Counted from the stretch's first letter, positions 25,023-34,529 are shown. The stretch: DNA of 34,529 nt from Chlamydiota bacterium (GCA_013287365.1 JABDDY010000004.1:1-34529); one strand, 5' to 3'. A program made the numbers and translations. The notes: a model not told the origin generated them from the letters alone.

Positions 25023-26314
25023 GGTTCTCGTCGTCGTCTTCTTCTGGGTCGACGACGAGCGGGTCTTTCAGTTTTTTCTGTTTTTCCCACTAGGGTTTTC
25101 CACTCCTCACAAACAATCTGCAGCGCGGGCTCTAGACTGCTGCGCAGCTCCAGAAATTCCACAGCAAGGGGGAAATCTGGGTCTTGTGGGACCCGTTTTC
25201 TCGCCATTTTTTTCTGTTCGAGTGGGACGAGGCGGTACTGCCCGATCAGGATGCTCAGCATACTCTGGCGCAGTCGTCTGGGCAGGAGAAAAAAACCATG
25301 AAAGATCAGATTGAGCAGCTGCTGAATGTGGGCTTGGATTTGTCCGAGGTGAGGAAGGATATTTTGCTCGAGATAGTGCTCTTTCACATGCTGCTGGAGT
25401 ATCGGGTAGACAAGACAGCTGAGGAGAAGCGCCCGATCAAAGCGCGCTCTTTGCGGGTCACGAAGCTGCGAGTCGACCTCCTGAAGAAGGGAGTAGACAT
25501 CGTTGCCCCCCTCTTTTTCTAAAAAGAGGGTCAGCTCTGGCAATAGATGAGCGAGAAGTCCATGATCGGCCATTAGGCGAATAAAAGGCTGGCTAGCACC
25601 AGATTCGAGCATGCGGAGCATCTCTTCTAAGACGCGTGCTTGAGAGCTTTTGACAATTTCGCTGCGGGATTCGAGAAGCGCAATGTGTGCGACCGAATCC
25701 ACTCCAAAATCAAAGCGAGCGCGGAATTTGAGCAGCCGAATCATCCGCACGGGGTCTTGCTTGAAGCGGGCATAGGCAGGACCAATTGTGCGTAGCATTT
25801 TTTTCTTTAGATCCTCAAATCCTCCGACATAGTCGATGATCGTCTGCGTTGCACTGTCGTAGAAGAGTCCATTGATCGTAAAATCGCGGCGCAGCGCATC
25901 CTCTTCGGGGTAGCCCCACTGGTTATCGCGGATAATGAGCGATTCATTTTCGACATCTCCTGATCGAAAGGTCGAGACCTCGAGCACTTTTTTCCCAAAA
26001 CGGATGTGTGCGAGGCGAAAGCGGCGACCGATTAAGAGGGAATTGCGAAAAAGGGATCTGATCTCTTCAGGTTTTGCGGAGGTTGAGATATCGAAATCTT
26101 TCGGCTTATGCCCGAGGAGAAGATCGCGAACGCTTCCTCCGACAAGGTATGCGACAAACCCGGCACTGCGTAGCTTTTCCATTACGTAGAGTGCGTGGGA
26201 ATCGATCTGATCTTGGGCGAGGAGATGCTCCTCAAACGAATATACTTTTTTTTCCACTATGTCAGAGTGCAGTGTACTGAGAAGAAAAGCCCTTGTCAAG
26301 AGCTCTTCTTGCAT
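25019..26314 (-). CDS. pcnB: Poly(A) polymerase / tRNA nucleotidyltransferase family
   Basis: AYLVGGSVRDLLLGHKPKDFDISTSAKPEEIRSLF…LRRDFTINGLFYD; Arg-rich C-terminus RRRPRRRRRREP. Confidence 0.92.
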   Translation of the reverse strand: MQEELLTRAFLLSTLHSDIVEKKVYSFEEHLLAQDQIDSHALYVMEKLRSAGFVAYLVGGSVRDLLLGHKPKDFDISTSAKPEEIRSLFRNSLLIGRRFRLAHIRFGKKVLEVSTFRSGDVENESLIIRDNQWGYPEEDALRRDFTINGLFYDSATQTIIDYVGGFEDLKKKMLRTIGPAYARFKQDPVRMIRLLKFRARFDFGVDSVAHIALLESRSEIVKSSQARVLEEMLRMLESGASQPFIRLMADHGLLAHLLPELTLFLEKEGGNDVYSLLQEVDSQLRDPQRARFDRALLLSCLVYPILQQHVKEHYLEQNILPHLGQIQAHIQQLLNLIFHGFFLLPRRLRQSMLSILIGQYRLVPLEQKKMARKRVPQDPDFPLAVEFLELRSSLEPALQIVCEEWKTLVGKTEKTERPARRRPRRRRRREP

Positions 26315-26356
26315 CTATAATGGAGAAATTCTCACATTCTCACAGGAAATGGGTAT

Positions 26357-27814
26357 ATGAAAGGGTTATTTGCTAAAAAGTCGATTCGCGCGATGAAAGA
26401 GGATGCGGAGCAGAAAGTGGGTTTAAAACGGACACTTTCCAGCTTTAATCTCACCATGATGGGCATTGGAGCAATCGTTGGAGCTGGAATTTTTGTGCTG
26501 ACCGGTCAGGCAGCCGCCAATTTTGCGGGTCCCGCCGTGATTCTCTCCTTTGTGTGTGCGGCAATTGTCTGCACCTTTGCTGCGCTCTGCTACGCGGAAT
26601 TCTCTTCGCTTGTGCCGGTATCTGGAGGGCCCTACTCCTATGCCTACGCCACCTTGGGAGAATTTGCTGCCTGGATAATGGGCTGGGTTCTCACCCTTGA
26701 GTTTCTCGTCTCGGCCTGCACAGTATCTGTTGCCTGGTCAGGATATTTTTCCTCTTTGATGACCGATTTTGGCTGGCACCTTCCCGAGCGGTTCTCCTCT
26801 CCGATGCTCTCTTACGACACGACACATGGCTGGATGCGAACAGGAGCTCTCCTCAACATTCCTGCAATGGCCATTGCCGCTTTAATTGGGGTTATGACCG
26901 CTTTGGGTATTAAGGCAGCGGCTCGCTTTAACGATATCTTGGTCTACATCAAGTTTGGCGTGATCATCCTGTTCATTATCTGCGGAGTCTTTTTTGTGAA
27001 GGCGAGTAACTGGACCCCTTTTATCCCAGAAAATACAGGAGCATTTGGTCAGTTTGGCTGGAGCGGGATCTTGCGGGGAGCGGGGATTGTCTTCTTTGCG
27101 TTCTTAGGGTTCGATGCGCTTTCTACGTTATCTCAAGAAGCGCGCAATCCTCAAAAAGATGTGCCAACTGGCATGATCAGCTCTCTATCAATTGCGACAG
27201 TGACTTATATGATCGTTGGCCTGATCTTAACAGGGATTGTCAGCTATAAGCTTCTCGGTGGAGAGGCCCCTTTTGCCGTTGCGATCGATGCCTTGGGGCC
27301 TGGACTCTTCTGGATGCGTTATGTAGCTAAAGCCGCTATTTTAGCAGGACTGACCTCTGTCATTCTCGTTATGTTCATTGGCCAGACGCGCATTTTTTAC
27401 TCAATGGCCCACGATGGACTCCTTCCGCAGGTCTTTTGCAAAGTGCACAAGAAATTTCAAACCCCTTTTTATAATGCACTCATCCTAACTGCCATTGCCC
27501 TTGTCCTGACCGCGATTTTCCCTGTAGAGGTACTGGGAGCTGTTGTCTCGATGGGAGCCCTATTTGCCTTTACAATTGTTTGCCTAGGCGTACTGATCTT
27601 GCGCTACACCCAGCCGACCCTGCACCGCTCCTTCAAGGTACCTTTTGCTCCCTGGGTTCCAGGAGCTGGGTGTCTGGTCTGCCTCATCCAGATGGTTGTC
27701 CTTCCCGGCATCATTTGGATACAGACCGCTGTCTGGATACTCATTGGGGTTGTCGTTTATTTTAGCTACAGCGCTCGCCACAGTAAGATTCGACACGCTT
27801 CTGCCAACCGCTGA
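26357..27814 (+). CDS. APC-family amino acid permease (cationic amino acid transporter-like)
   Basis: GAIVGAGIFVLTGQAAANFAGPAVILSF…CYAEFSSLVPVSGGPYSYAYATLGEFAAWIMGWVLTLEF. Confidence 0.93.
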   Translation: MKGLFAKKSIRAMKEDAEQKVGLKRTLSSFNLTMMGIGAIVGAGIFVLTGQAAANFAGPAVILSFVCAAIVCTFAALCYAEFSSLVPVSGGPYSYAYATLGEFAAWIMGWVLTLEFLVSACTVSVAWSGYFSSLMTDFGWHLPERFSSPMLSYDTTHGWMRTGALLNIPAMAIAALIGVMTALGIKAAARFNDILVYIKFGVIILFIICGVFFVKASNWTPFIPENTGAFGQFGWSGILRGAGIVFFAFLGFDALSTLSQEARNPQKDVPTGMISSLSIATVTYMIVGLILTGIVSYKLLGGEAPFAVAIDALGPGLFWMRYVAKAAILAGLTSVILVMFIGQTRIFYSMAHDGLLPQVFCKVHKKFQTPFYNALILTAIALVLTAIFPVEVLGAVVSMGALFAFTIVCLGVLILRYTQPTLHRSFKVPFAPWVPGAGCLVCLIQMVVLPGIIWIQTAVWILIGVVVYFSYSARHSKIRHASANR

Positions 27815-28470
27815 AGAAACGCTCCTCATTTGAGGAGGGCGCATTAGCTACGCGTCTTTTCAGGACAAAAAGGGCCGCCTCGGCAAATTGCCTGGGCGCC
27901 TGCTCCACAGATCCCTCTTTTGGCATCTGCCCGAGCACCTGTAAAAGACCCCACCCCTCTCCCTTATAGCGCTCCTTTTCAGAGAGTCCACTTCCCTTAA
28001 AATTGAGATAATCGATGAGAGCATAGAGTCCTTGCAAAGAGGCTTTGAGCCGGGTGATCTTTGCTGTTTCTGTGGGAAGAAGCTTTTCAACCTCCTGGAA
28101 TCTCAAGTAGAGAAACTGGGTCTGAAGAGGGAGGCTCTTTTCAAGTAACGCCTGGAGCTCTTTGACCTTGGAGCTCCCCTTTTCTTTCAGAAAGTCTGCT
28201 CGTGTCTGCCAGGGGCAGTCTCCCTCGATCCAAGAGGGGGGGGGAGAGCCCCTCTTTTTTAAGAAAGAGGATAAGAGAGGGAAAGGTCTGCTCAAAAGGA
28301 ACCTGAGAATCTTTGGGTAACCAGATGAAGTGGCCAATCCCGAGAGAGGGAAAGGGTTCGTGAGGGTTCCAAAAGATCAGCTTTTCTTTATCTTTTGAAC
28401 ACTCATTTTGCCAAATCTGCTCCCCAATATCGGAAAAGTACAAAATGGCAGAGAGTAGAAGAGGGAGCAT
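27762..28470 (-). pseudogene. Conserved hypothetical protein split by a homopolymer (G9) frameshift
   Basis: N-terminal half in ORF 28141..28470 (MLPLLLSAILYFSDIGEQIWQNECSKDKEKLIFWNPHEPFPSLGIGHFIWLP…), C-terminal half in ORF 27762..28337 (…PPSWIEGDCPWQTRADFLKEKGSSKVKELQALLE…); the G9 tract is at 28236-28244. Confidence 0.75.
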
Positions 28471-28633
28471 GAACCTATCCGTAAATTTGAAGGCGCTGAT
28501 TTTTGAAGGATTTTTTCGTCGTTTTTAAAGCCGCTTCGCAGGGCATACTTAAGTTAAGTAGACCAAGAAGCGGCTTTAAAAACGACGAGAAAAGACTCGA
28601 AAAGGAGCCCTTCAAATTTACGGATAGGTTCAT
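28469..28633. repeat. 165-nt nested inverted repeat (MITE-like or very long hairpin)
   Basis: Outer arms ATGAACCTATCCGTAAATTTGAAGG 28469-28493 / 28609-28633 (perfect 25 bp); inner arms TCGTCGTTTTTAAAGCCGCTTC 28516-28537 / 28567-28588 (perfect 22 bp); AGC on both flanks. Confidence 0.9.
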
Positions 28634-28637
28634 AGCG

Positions 28638-29462
28638 TTAGCTTTGTAGGATGTAGTCAAATAGAGGTTTAAGGGCGAAATAAGGGGTGTTTTTTTCTAT
28701 GGCTTTTGGTAAGAAAAGTGGAATAGTAGTAGAATAGTTGTCCGTTTTCCAGTTCTCCGGGGCCACTCCTTGCAAAGCTTCTAACTCTAATACAAAAGCA
28801 AAAAGTTTTTTGTTTTCTGTTCCTTGGTGGTTTTCTTCCGTAACCACCGCATAATAACCTACAACGCTCTTGCCCGGTTCTTTCATGTAGTCTGCGAGGT
28901 TAAACTCGTAAAATTCTTTGCTCTCTGTCTTGAGTTTACCAGAAAATCTACAGGGGATAGATTTTAGTTTTGTCTGAAAGATGACCTTCCCGTCCTGTTC
29001 GATCACCAAATAGTTCCAAAACTCTTTAAATACCCCGGTCTTCTCATCCTTAATATGTACTTCTGGTACACGCTCTAAAGGTCGCCCTGGTCCTGATGAA
29101 ACTCGACAGACAGAATCTCGTAATAGACGAAGAAAGGCCATAGAGACAGGGTTCTCGACATTGTAATAAACCTGGTTACTCGGAGGATTGACGAGAGTGG
29201 AGTTGTTAGAGTGTTGCAGCGAAGGACTCGCCTCTGAAGTGTATTCTCTGCACGATTTGCAACAGAGAAAGTAGGAGAGCCTGTCCCAGATAATAGAGAG
29301 GAAGTGCTTGATCTTGGCTATAAAGCCCTCTTCTGGAGCAGAAGACTGTAGGCTCGAATCGGCATTTTGAGAGAAGGTTGTAGAGGGTGTGCAGGCGCTT
29401 TGGCAAGAGGGCGTGGCCTGAATCTTTTGTGCTGGTTGGGAGGGGGAAAATTCTACAGACAT
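28638..29462 (-). CDS. Hypothetical protein, Ser/Pro/Gln-rich N-terminus plus hydrophobic Cys cluster; effector-like
   Basis: 274-aa intact ORF; IKHFLSIIWDRLSYFLCCKSC. Confidence 0.65.
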   Translation of the reverse strand: MSVEFSPSQPAQKIQATPSCQSACTPSTTFSQNADSSLQSSAPEEGFIAKIKHFLSIIWDRLSYFLCCKSCREYTSEASPSLQHSNNSTLVNPPSNQVYYNVENPVSMAFLRLLRDSVCRVSSGPGRPLERVPEVHIKDEKTGVFKEFWNYLVIEQDGKVIFQTKLKSIPCRFSGKLKTESKEFYEFNLADYMKEPGKSVVGYYAVVTEENHQGTENKKLFAFVLELEALQGVAPENWKTDNYSTTIPLFLPKAIEKNTPYFALKPLFDYILQS

Positions 29463-29558
29463 AGTTGATCCTAAAGCTAGTATTTTAATTTTTTCCTCCC
29501 CATTTTACTACAAGTTGTCCCTCAAAAGCAAGTTAAAATTATTTTTTGCTTTTCCGTT

Positions 29559-31049
29559 TTATTCCCCATGAGCCACAACCGTCTCTGCCCCCACTTTCTT
29601 CACCTTAGCAAAGAGGAGAAAGAAGATCAGTCCAAGAAAGATCCAGCCCATGAGGTAGAAGCAGTCGTTGAGGGCAAGGACGGAGGCTTGCTGGTCGATG
29701 GCTTGATTGGTGATCGCGAGGTTGTCTGTCCAGAGTGGCTGCCTCTGAAAGCTGGCGGCAAGGTTGGAGTGGTAGAAGGCGCTGCGGCGGATCCAGAGGG
29801 TGGTAAAAATAGAGGTACCGATCGCTCCCAGCATGGCGCGGACGTAGTGGAAAAAGCCAAGTGCAGAGGGTTGCTTATCAAGGGGCAAATCTTGCATGCA
29901 GAGAGCAAAGAGGGGAACGATGAAAAAGAGCAGTGCTCCCCCGAGAAGAAAGCGGGAGAGTCCAATGTGCCAGATGTCGACCTCTGTATTGAAGTAGCAG
30001 GTGCTAAAGGAGCTGACGGCAAAGAGTAAAAAACTCACCCCAAGAAGAAAGGGAGCGGGGATTTTTTTGACCCATTTGCCAACGGCTGTAGAAAAGAGGG
30101 AGGGAATGATGCCAATGGGAGCCACGACAAGGCCTGCCCAGACAGAGGTATATCCCATGTACTGCTGTAGCCAAAGGGGAATGAGGACGACCGATCCAAA
30201 GTAGATCGCATAGGAGACCGCGATGAATAAAATCGAGAGGGCGTAGGAGCGGATCTTGAGCAGCTTGAGCTCGATGAGTGGATTTTTACTGTCGAGCTCC
30301 CAGAAAAAAAGCAGAAAGAAACAGACGCTAGCTATCCCAACTGTGAACTGGATCAGTTTTGAGCCGAGCCAGTCATACTGCTCTCCCTTGTCGAGGGTAA
30401 ATTGCAGAGCGCTTGTGGCTAAGGCCAGCAGAATAAAACCGACCCAATCGATCCCCTTTTTTTCTGTAGGCGTTTCAAATTCTTTGAGAAGCGCTCGAAT
30501 CACAAAGATGCAAAAGAGTCCTGTCGGAATATTGATGTAAAAGATCCAGGGCCAGGTGTAGTTATAGCAGATCCAGCCTCCTAAAATGGGACCGGCAACG
30601 GGAGCGATGACAACCACTGTACTCCAAAAGCTCAAGGCGGCAGTTCTCTTCTCCTCGGGGAAGATACGGACCATCAGACTCTGCGAAATGGGAATGAGAG
30701 GACCTGCGAGCGCTCCTTGGAGAAAACGGGAGACAACAAGCATGGTCAGGCTTCTTGATAGGCCGCAGATGAGGGAAAAAAGGGTAAAGCCCGCAAGGGA
30801 CCAAAGCATTAAGCGAATCATCCCAAGACGCTTTGTCAGCCATCCACATGTTGGCAGGATAATGGCTGTTCCAATGGCAAAAGAGGTGATCACATAGGTT
30901 CCCTGATCGACACTTGAAGCCAGATCCCCCGAGATGTAGGGGATCGAGACGTTGGCAATGGAGTAGTCTAAGACAATCAGAAAGGTGGCAAGCGATACGG
31001 CCACCGCTGCGAGGATCAGACCTGATTTACTTAAAGAGTTTGGGGCCAT
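29559..31049 (-). CDS. emrB: DHA2 (14-TM) MFS drug efflux permease, EmrB type
   Basis: LDYSIANVSIPYISGDL…TSFAIGTAIILPTCGWLTKRLG…GPILGGWICYNYTWPWIFYINIP. Confidence 0.88.
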   Translation of the reverse strand: MAPNSLSKSGLILAAVAVSLATFLIVLDYSIANVSIPYISGDLASSVDQGTYVITSFAIGTAIILPTCGWLTKRLGMIRLMLWSLAGFTLFSLICGLSRSLTMLVVSRFLQGALAGPLIPISQSLMVRIFPEEKRTAALSFWSTVVVIAPVAGPILGGWICYNYTWPWIFYINIPTGLFCIFVIRALLKEFETPTEKKGIDWVGFILLALATSALQFTLDKGEQYDWLGSKLIQFTVGIASVCFFLLFFWELDSKNPLIELKLLKIRSYALSILFIAVSYAIYFGSVVLIPLWLQQYMGYTSVWAGLVVAPIGIIPSLFSTAVGKWVKKIPAPFLLGVSFLLFAVSSFSTCYFNTEVDIWHIGLSRFLLGGALLFFIVPLFALCMQDLPLDKQPSALGFFHYVRAMLGAIGTSIFTTLWIRRSAFYHSNLAASFQRQPLWTDNLAITNQAIDQQASVLALNDCFYLMGWIFLGLIFFLLFAKVKKVGAETVVAHGE

Positions 31050-32181
31050 AGAGATTCATGAAGCTTGGATCAGTAGGATGAAAGGTATTGGCCTGCAAGA
31101 TCTGTTCAATGAGCTCATCTGCCCCGTCCATCTGATGGGCAAAGACATCGGTTGTGAATTTGCCCTGATTGACCACCTCTTCTGCTTTGTCTCTCACATC
31201 GATTTTGACATTCATGGAAAGACCGAGGCGCAAAGGATAGGCCTCCACCTCATCGGGATCGAGGCTGATGCGGACAGCTAACCTCTGCACAATCTTGATC
31301 CAGTTGCCTGTCGCATTTTGGGGAGGAAGCACAGAAAAAACGCTCCCTGTTCCTGCGTTAATGCCGAGTACTGTCCCATGAAAAATCCGCTCTCTTCCAT
31401 AGAGATCGGCATGCATCCTAACAGGCTGCCCGCTTTTCACATGTTTGAGCTGAATTTCCTTGAAATTGGCATCGACCCACATCTGATCAAAGGGGACAAT
31501 CACAAGCAGAGAGTCTTTGGCAGAGATCGATTCTCCCACCTGCACCAGCTTGCGAGCCACCATTCCAGTAGCTGGAGAGAAGATTTTACATCTTTTGAGA
31601 TTGACAAAGCTCTCTCTCACCTCTTCCTTGGCTTGCACAATGAGGGGATAGGTCTGAATCGTTGTCCCGTTAAGCTGTGCCTTCACCGCCTGGAGTTTGT
31701 GCTCAGCTAAGAGTGTTGCGGCAAAGGCAGCGGTAAAAGAGGCTTCTGCATGCTGCAGGTCTTCAAGGGAAATCGCTCCCGATGCAATCAGCTCCTTGCG
31801 ATGTGAATAATCTTGCCCTGTGCGGATAAAATGGGCGATCTGCACCTGTTTGTCCGCTTCAAGTGAGCTGGCTGTCTCTTGCAAGCTGCAGTAGTCCCTG
31901 ACCGCATTTGCAAGTGCTTCTTTGGCTTTTTCAAGGGCAATGGTTTGATCGGTGGGATCGAGAACAACGAGCAGATCTCCTTGCTTAACCATTTCGGTGT
32001 CTTGGCAGTAGACGGCCTGGACAAAGCCGTCGACCTGCGTGTTGACCACCACCTGGTTACCGCTGACATAGGCATCTTCTGTTGTTTCCACGAACCGAAA
32101 GTAGAAAAACCAAAGACCAAAAAGGGCAAGCAGAACGCAAACGGTCAGAATCAGAGCTAAAGGAAAAAACCGTTTTTTCAA
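31027..32181 (-). CDS. emrA: HlyD/EmrA-type membrane fusion protein
   Basis: TTEDAYVSGNQVVVNTQVDGFVQAVYCQDTEMVKQGDLLVVLDPTD…; overlaps emrB. Confidence 0.88.
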   Translation of the reverse strand: MKKRFFPLALILTVCVLLALFGLWFFYFRFVETTEDAYVSGNQVVVNTQVDGFVQAVYCQDTEMVKQGDLLVVLDPTDQTIALEKAKEALANAVRDYCSLQETASSLEADKQVQIAHFIRTGQDYSHRKELIASGAISLEDLQHAEASFTAAFAATLLAEHKLQAVKAQLNGTTIQTYPLIVQAKEEVRESFVNLKRCKIFSPATGMVARKLVQVGESISAKDSLLVIVPFDQMWVDANFKEIQLKHVKSGQPVRMHADLYGRERIFHGTVLGINAGTGSVFSVLPPQNATGNWIKIVQRLAVRISLDPDEVEAYPLRLGLSMNVKIDVRDKAEEVVNQGKFTTDVFAHQMDGADELIEQILQANTFHPTDPSFMNLYGPKLFK

Positions 32182-33590
32182 GCGGAAAACCCTCCACCAA
32201 GCGCCTTGATGAGCGCTAAGGTCGTAACCAGCTTCTGGAGCAGATCACTCAACGCAGTTTGCCGCTCTTCCACGAGCCTCTGATCGGCATCGAGCAGCTC
32301 GAGCTCAGAGCTTATTCCCTCTTGATATTTTTTCGCCGTGAGGGAGAGTTGTTCTTTCCTCTGCGCAACAAGAGATTCCTGTAGCTGCAATCTCTTTTCA
32401 GAGCTCTGCAGCTCTGTGATCTGATCGGCGACCTGTTTCAGCGCTTGCAAAAGGCCGTTGTGATAGGTCTCCATTGCCTCTGTGAATTCGGCCCTTCTTT
32501 TCTTGAGATTAGCCCTGAGTCTGCCTCCTGTGAAAATGGGCAGGTTCAAGGCGGGGATTGCAGTGGCTGTCCGGCTTGGCCAGGTGAAGAACTTATTAAA
32601 AAAGACGCTGTCGAGCCCCACAAGTCCCATCAAGTTGATGCTGGGATAAAAATCGGTGCGAGCCGCTCCCACTCTTTCTGCAGAGGCCTCTGCGCGCGCG
32701 ATCATCGCCGCAAGATCAGGACGCCTTGCCAAAAGATTGGAAGAGAGGTGAGAGGGCAGTCCTATCTGGCAGTGCCTTGGAGGTGTTTTCTTCTCCAGGA
32801 AGAGCTCATCATCGGGCCCCTTCCCAAGCAGAGCTTTGAGCTGAAACTGCGTGAGAGTCACCAGCTGCTCGCTTGCGACAACCTGCTTGGCTATAAAGGT
32901 CGTATTTCCCTGCGCGGTTAGCTCTTGGAGCTGGTTATCTAAGGCGTAGGTTCTCCGAGAACCTGTGAGCCCATACCTATGTTCTGCGATCTCCCTCTGT
33001 CGCTGCAAAAGAGAGAGGCGCTCGATCTCGATCTGCCAGCTGAAATAGGCAAGGGCCACCGATGTGCTCAAGATGATTCTGACCTCTGCAGCTTCTGCAG
33101 CGATAGCTCTTGCTTCTCCAAGGGCTGCGCGGAAAAGATTGCGGTACTTGCCCCATAAATCGAGCTCATAGCCATAATCAAGTTCTAAGGTGTATTCGTT
33201 GATGCGTCCGGGAAAGCTTGGCGCAAAAGCGCGGAAAAAGCCGTTTTTGCCAAAGTACTGCTGCGCTCCCTGCGCGCTTACCCCCACCACGGGAAATAGC
33301 GAGGAGCGAACGACGAACGCTTCTTGATTGGCTGCCTCTAGCCGTGCCTCAGCCGCTTTTAGACTCGGTTGATCCTTAAGTGACTCTAGAATTAGAGAGT
33401 TGAGCTGCTCATCTTCAAAAAGTTCCCACCAGCTGGTTCCTGGAAAATCGCCCTCTGTAAAAAGGGGATCTTCTTTCGCTCTTGACGTGAGCGTTTCAAG
33501 GGACGGGGGATCGATTTTTAGCGCGCAAGGCTCTTCCTCGGGAAGTTTTGCGCACCCGAAAAGAAGGAGAAGCCAAAAGACAAGGACCAT
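32178..33590 (-). CDS. TolC/NodT-family outer membrane efflux lipoprotein
   Basis: LLLLFGCAKLPEEEP lipobox; DLWGKYRNLFRAALGEARAIAAE; RRPDLAAMIARAEASAERVGAARTDFYPSINLMGLVG. Confidence 0.9.
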   Translation of the reverse strand: MVLVFWLLLLFGCAKLPEEEPCALKIDPPSLETLTSRAKEDPLFTEGDFPGTSWWELFEDEQLNSLILESLKDQPSLKAAEARLEAANQEAFVVRSSLFPVVGVSAQGAQQYFGKNGFFRAFAPSFPGRINEYTLELDYGYELDLWGKYRNLFRAALGEARAIAAEAAEVRIILSTSVALAYFSWQIEIERLSLLQRQREIAEHRYGLTGSRRTYALDNQLQELTAQGNTTFIAKQVVASEQLVTLTQFQLKALLGKGPDDELFLEKKTPPRHCQIGLPSHLSSNLLARRPDLAAMIARAEASAERVGAARTDFYPSINLMGLVGLDSVFFNKFFTWPSRTATAIPALNLPIFTGGRLRANLKKRRAEFTEAMETYHNGLLQALKQVADQITELQSSEKRLQLQESLVAQRKEQLSLTAKKYQEGISSELELLDADQRLVEERQTALSDLLQKLVTTLALIKALGGGFSA

Positions 33591-33613
33591 CTCCTCGATT
33601 CATAGAGTAAAAA

Positions 33614-34529
33614 TTATTTTAACGCACGCTCAATCAGCGCTCCTCCCAAGCAGCTGTTTTCCTCGTAAAAGACAATGGCTTGACGCGGGGTCACCGCGCG
33701 CTGCGGCTTTTCAAAGGAAACCAGAAGCTCTCCCTCTCCCAAAGAGCAGACCCTGCAGGGCTGCTCTTGCTGTCTATAGCGAATCTTGGCCTTGCCCTCC
33801 CAGCCCTCTGGAACTTCCCAGCTAGGTTCTATCGCAATGAGCTCTTTGGCATAAAGCGCAGGATGGTGCTCACCCTGCACGAGAATCACAGCATTTCGCG
33901 CCATATCCTTGCCCACCACAAACCAGGCCTCTCCCGGTCCTCCAATGCCAAGCCCTTTGCGCTGCCCAATCGTGTAGTAAGCCGCTCCATCGTGCTCTCC
34001 GATCACCTTGCCCTCAAGTGTCTCAAAAGGCCCCTTCTGATAGGCGATATAGCCGCTGATGAACTCTTTGAAATCGCGCTTGCCGATGAAGCAAATCCCG
34101 GTGCTATCTCGCTTATCATGGACGACAAGGCCCGCCTCTTTTGCCAGAGCGCGCACCTCTGCCTTCATCAGCCCCCCCACCGGAAAGAGCACCTTCTCGA
34201 TCACCTTTTTTTGCAGTGTATAGAGAAAGTAACTCTGATCCTTCTGTGGATCTATTCCCTTGTGGAGCTGTCCATCGACTGCTCTTGCGTAGTGACCTGT
34301 TGCCAGAAAATCAGCTCCCAGATCGAGTGCCTTTTGAAAAAAGAGGTTAAACTTGATCTCCTTATTGCACAGAATGTCAGGGTTGGGCGTATATCCCTTC
34401 TTCAGCTCCTCCAAAAAAGTCGAAAAAACAAGATCCCAATACTCCTTGGTAAAATTGATGCTGTAGTAGGAGATCCCAATGCGATCACAGACTGCTGCGG
34501 CATCCTCATAGTCTTTGGCCGAGCGGCAG
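33614..34529 (-). CDS. mnmA: tRNA-specific 2-thiouridylase, 5' end truncated by window edge
   Basis: VFSTFLEELKKGYTPNPDILCNKEIKFNLFFQKALDLGADFLATGHYAR…GKRDFKEFISGYI…YYTIGQRKGLGIGG; the reading frame is open past 34414 to the window end. Confidence 0.95.
   Translation of the reverse strand, partial: CRSAKDYEDAAAVCDRIGISYYSINFTKEYWDLVFSTFLEELKKGYTPNPDILCNKEIKFNLFFQKALDLGADFLATGHYARAVDGQLHKGIDPQKDQSYFLYTLQKKVIEKVLFPVGGLMKAEVRALAKEAGLVVHDKRDSTGICFIGKRDFKEFISGYIAYQKGPFETLEGKVIGEHDGAAYYTIGQRKGLGIGGPGEAWFVVGKDMARNAVILVQGEHHPALYAKELIAIEPSWEVPEGWEGKAKIRYRQQEQPCRVCSLGEGELLVSFEKPQRAVTPRQAIVFYEENSCLGGALIERALK

Noticed and set aside
25019-25060. Arg-rich C-terminus of the PcnB-like protein as a novelty
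   Set aside because: Basic C-terminal tails are ordinary in bacterial poly(A) polymerases.
22116-27844. Secondary ORFs opposite or within lpxB, pcnB, the hydrolase and the permease
   Set aside because: Overlap confidently recognised genes in other frames without motifs.
28475-28660. Minus-strand ORF 61 aa
   Set aside because: Lies almost entirely within the large inverted repeat; artefact of the hairpin sequence.
1-34529. tRNA/rRNA genes or CRISPR arrays
   Set aside because: None recognised by eye on either strand; tRNAscan-SE/Infernal/CRISPRCasFinder would be needed for a definitive negative.

Overview
The window looks like a chromosomal segment from an environmental (amoeba-associated) member of the Chlamydiae. 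This taxon call is an inference from the lpxB / alpha-beta hydrolase / pcnB block, the YD-repeat protein and effector-like paralog families. The right part (about 21.6-34.5 kb) is ordinary core or accessory metabolism: DUF177/YceD, lpxB, a GT-B-like protein, a hydrolase, pcnB, an APC amino-acid permease, an EmrAB/TolC-type efflux operon and partial mnmA. The left part (about 0-21.6 kb) is a mosaic accessory region with three main components. (1) A multicopy family of Thr-rich, U-box (E3 ubiquitin ligase-like), coiled-coil proteins is interleaved with a second paralog family of coiled-coil partner proteins. Both families carry independent 21-nt heptad-repeat expansions. (2) An AT-rich cassette encodes an MHS/MFS transporter, a SAM methyltransferase, a DNA methyltransferase, a deoxyribosyltransferase-like protein and a NUDIX hydrolase. 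(3) A secreted Rhs/YD-repeat polymorphic toxin carries a divergent C-terminal tip, followed 4 nt later by a candidate immunity gene. The most unusual signal is in the partner family. Two of three paralogs end early, but a Cys-rich tail (W..xM+L.S.LWGSCCGKE) is preserved in the -1 frame, directly after an in-frame T_TTT_TTC slippery heptamer. The third paralog carries the same tail fused in frame. Other notable signals are a C-terminal CaaX-like motif (CILF), two MITE-like inverted repeats, a G9 homopolymer frameshift, decayed paralogs and a ~26-nt direct repeat bracketing the accessory region.
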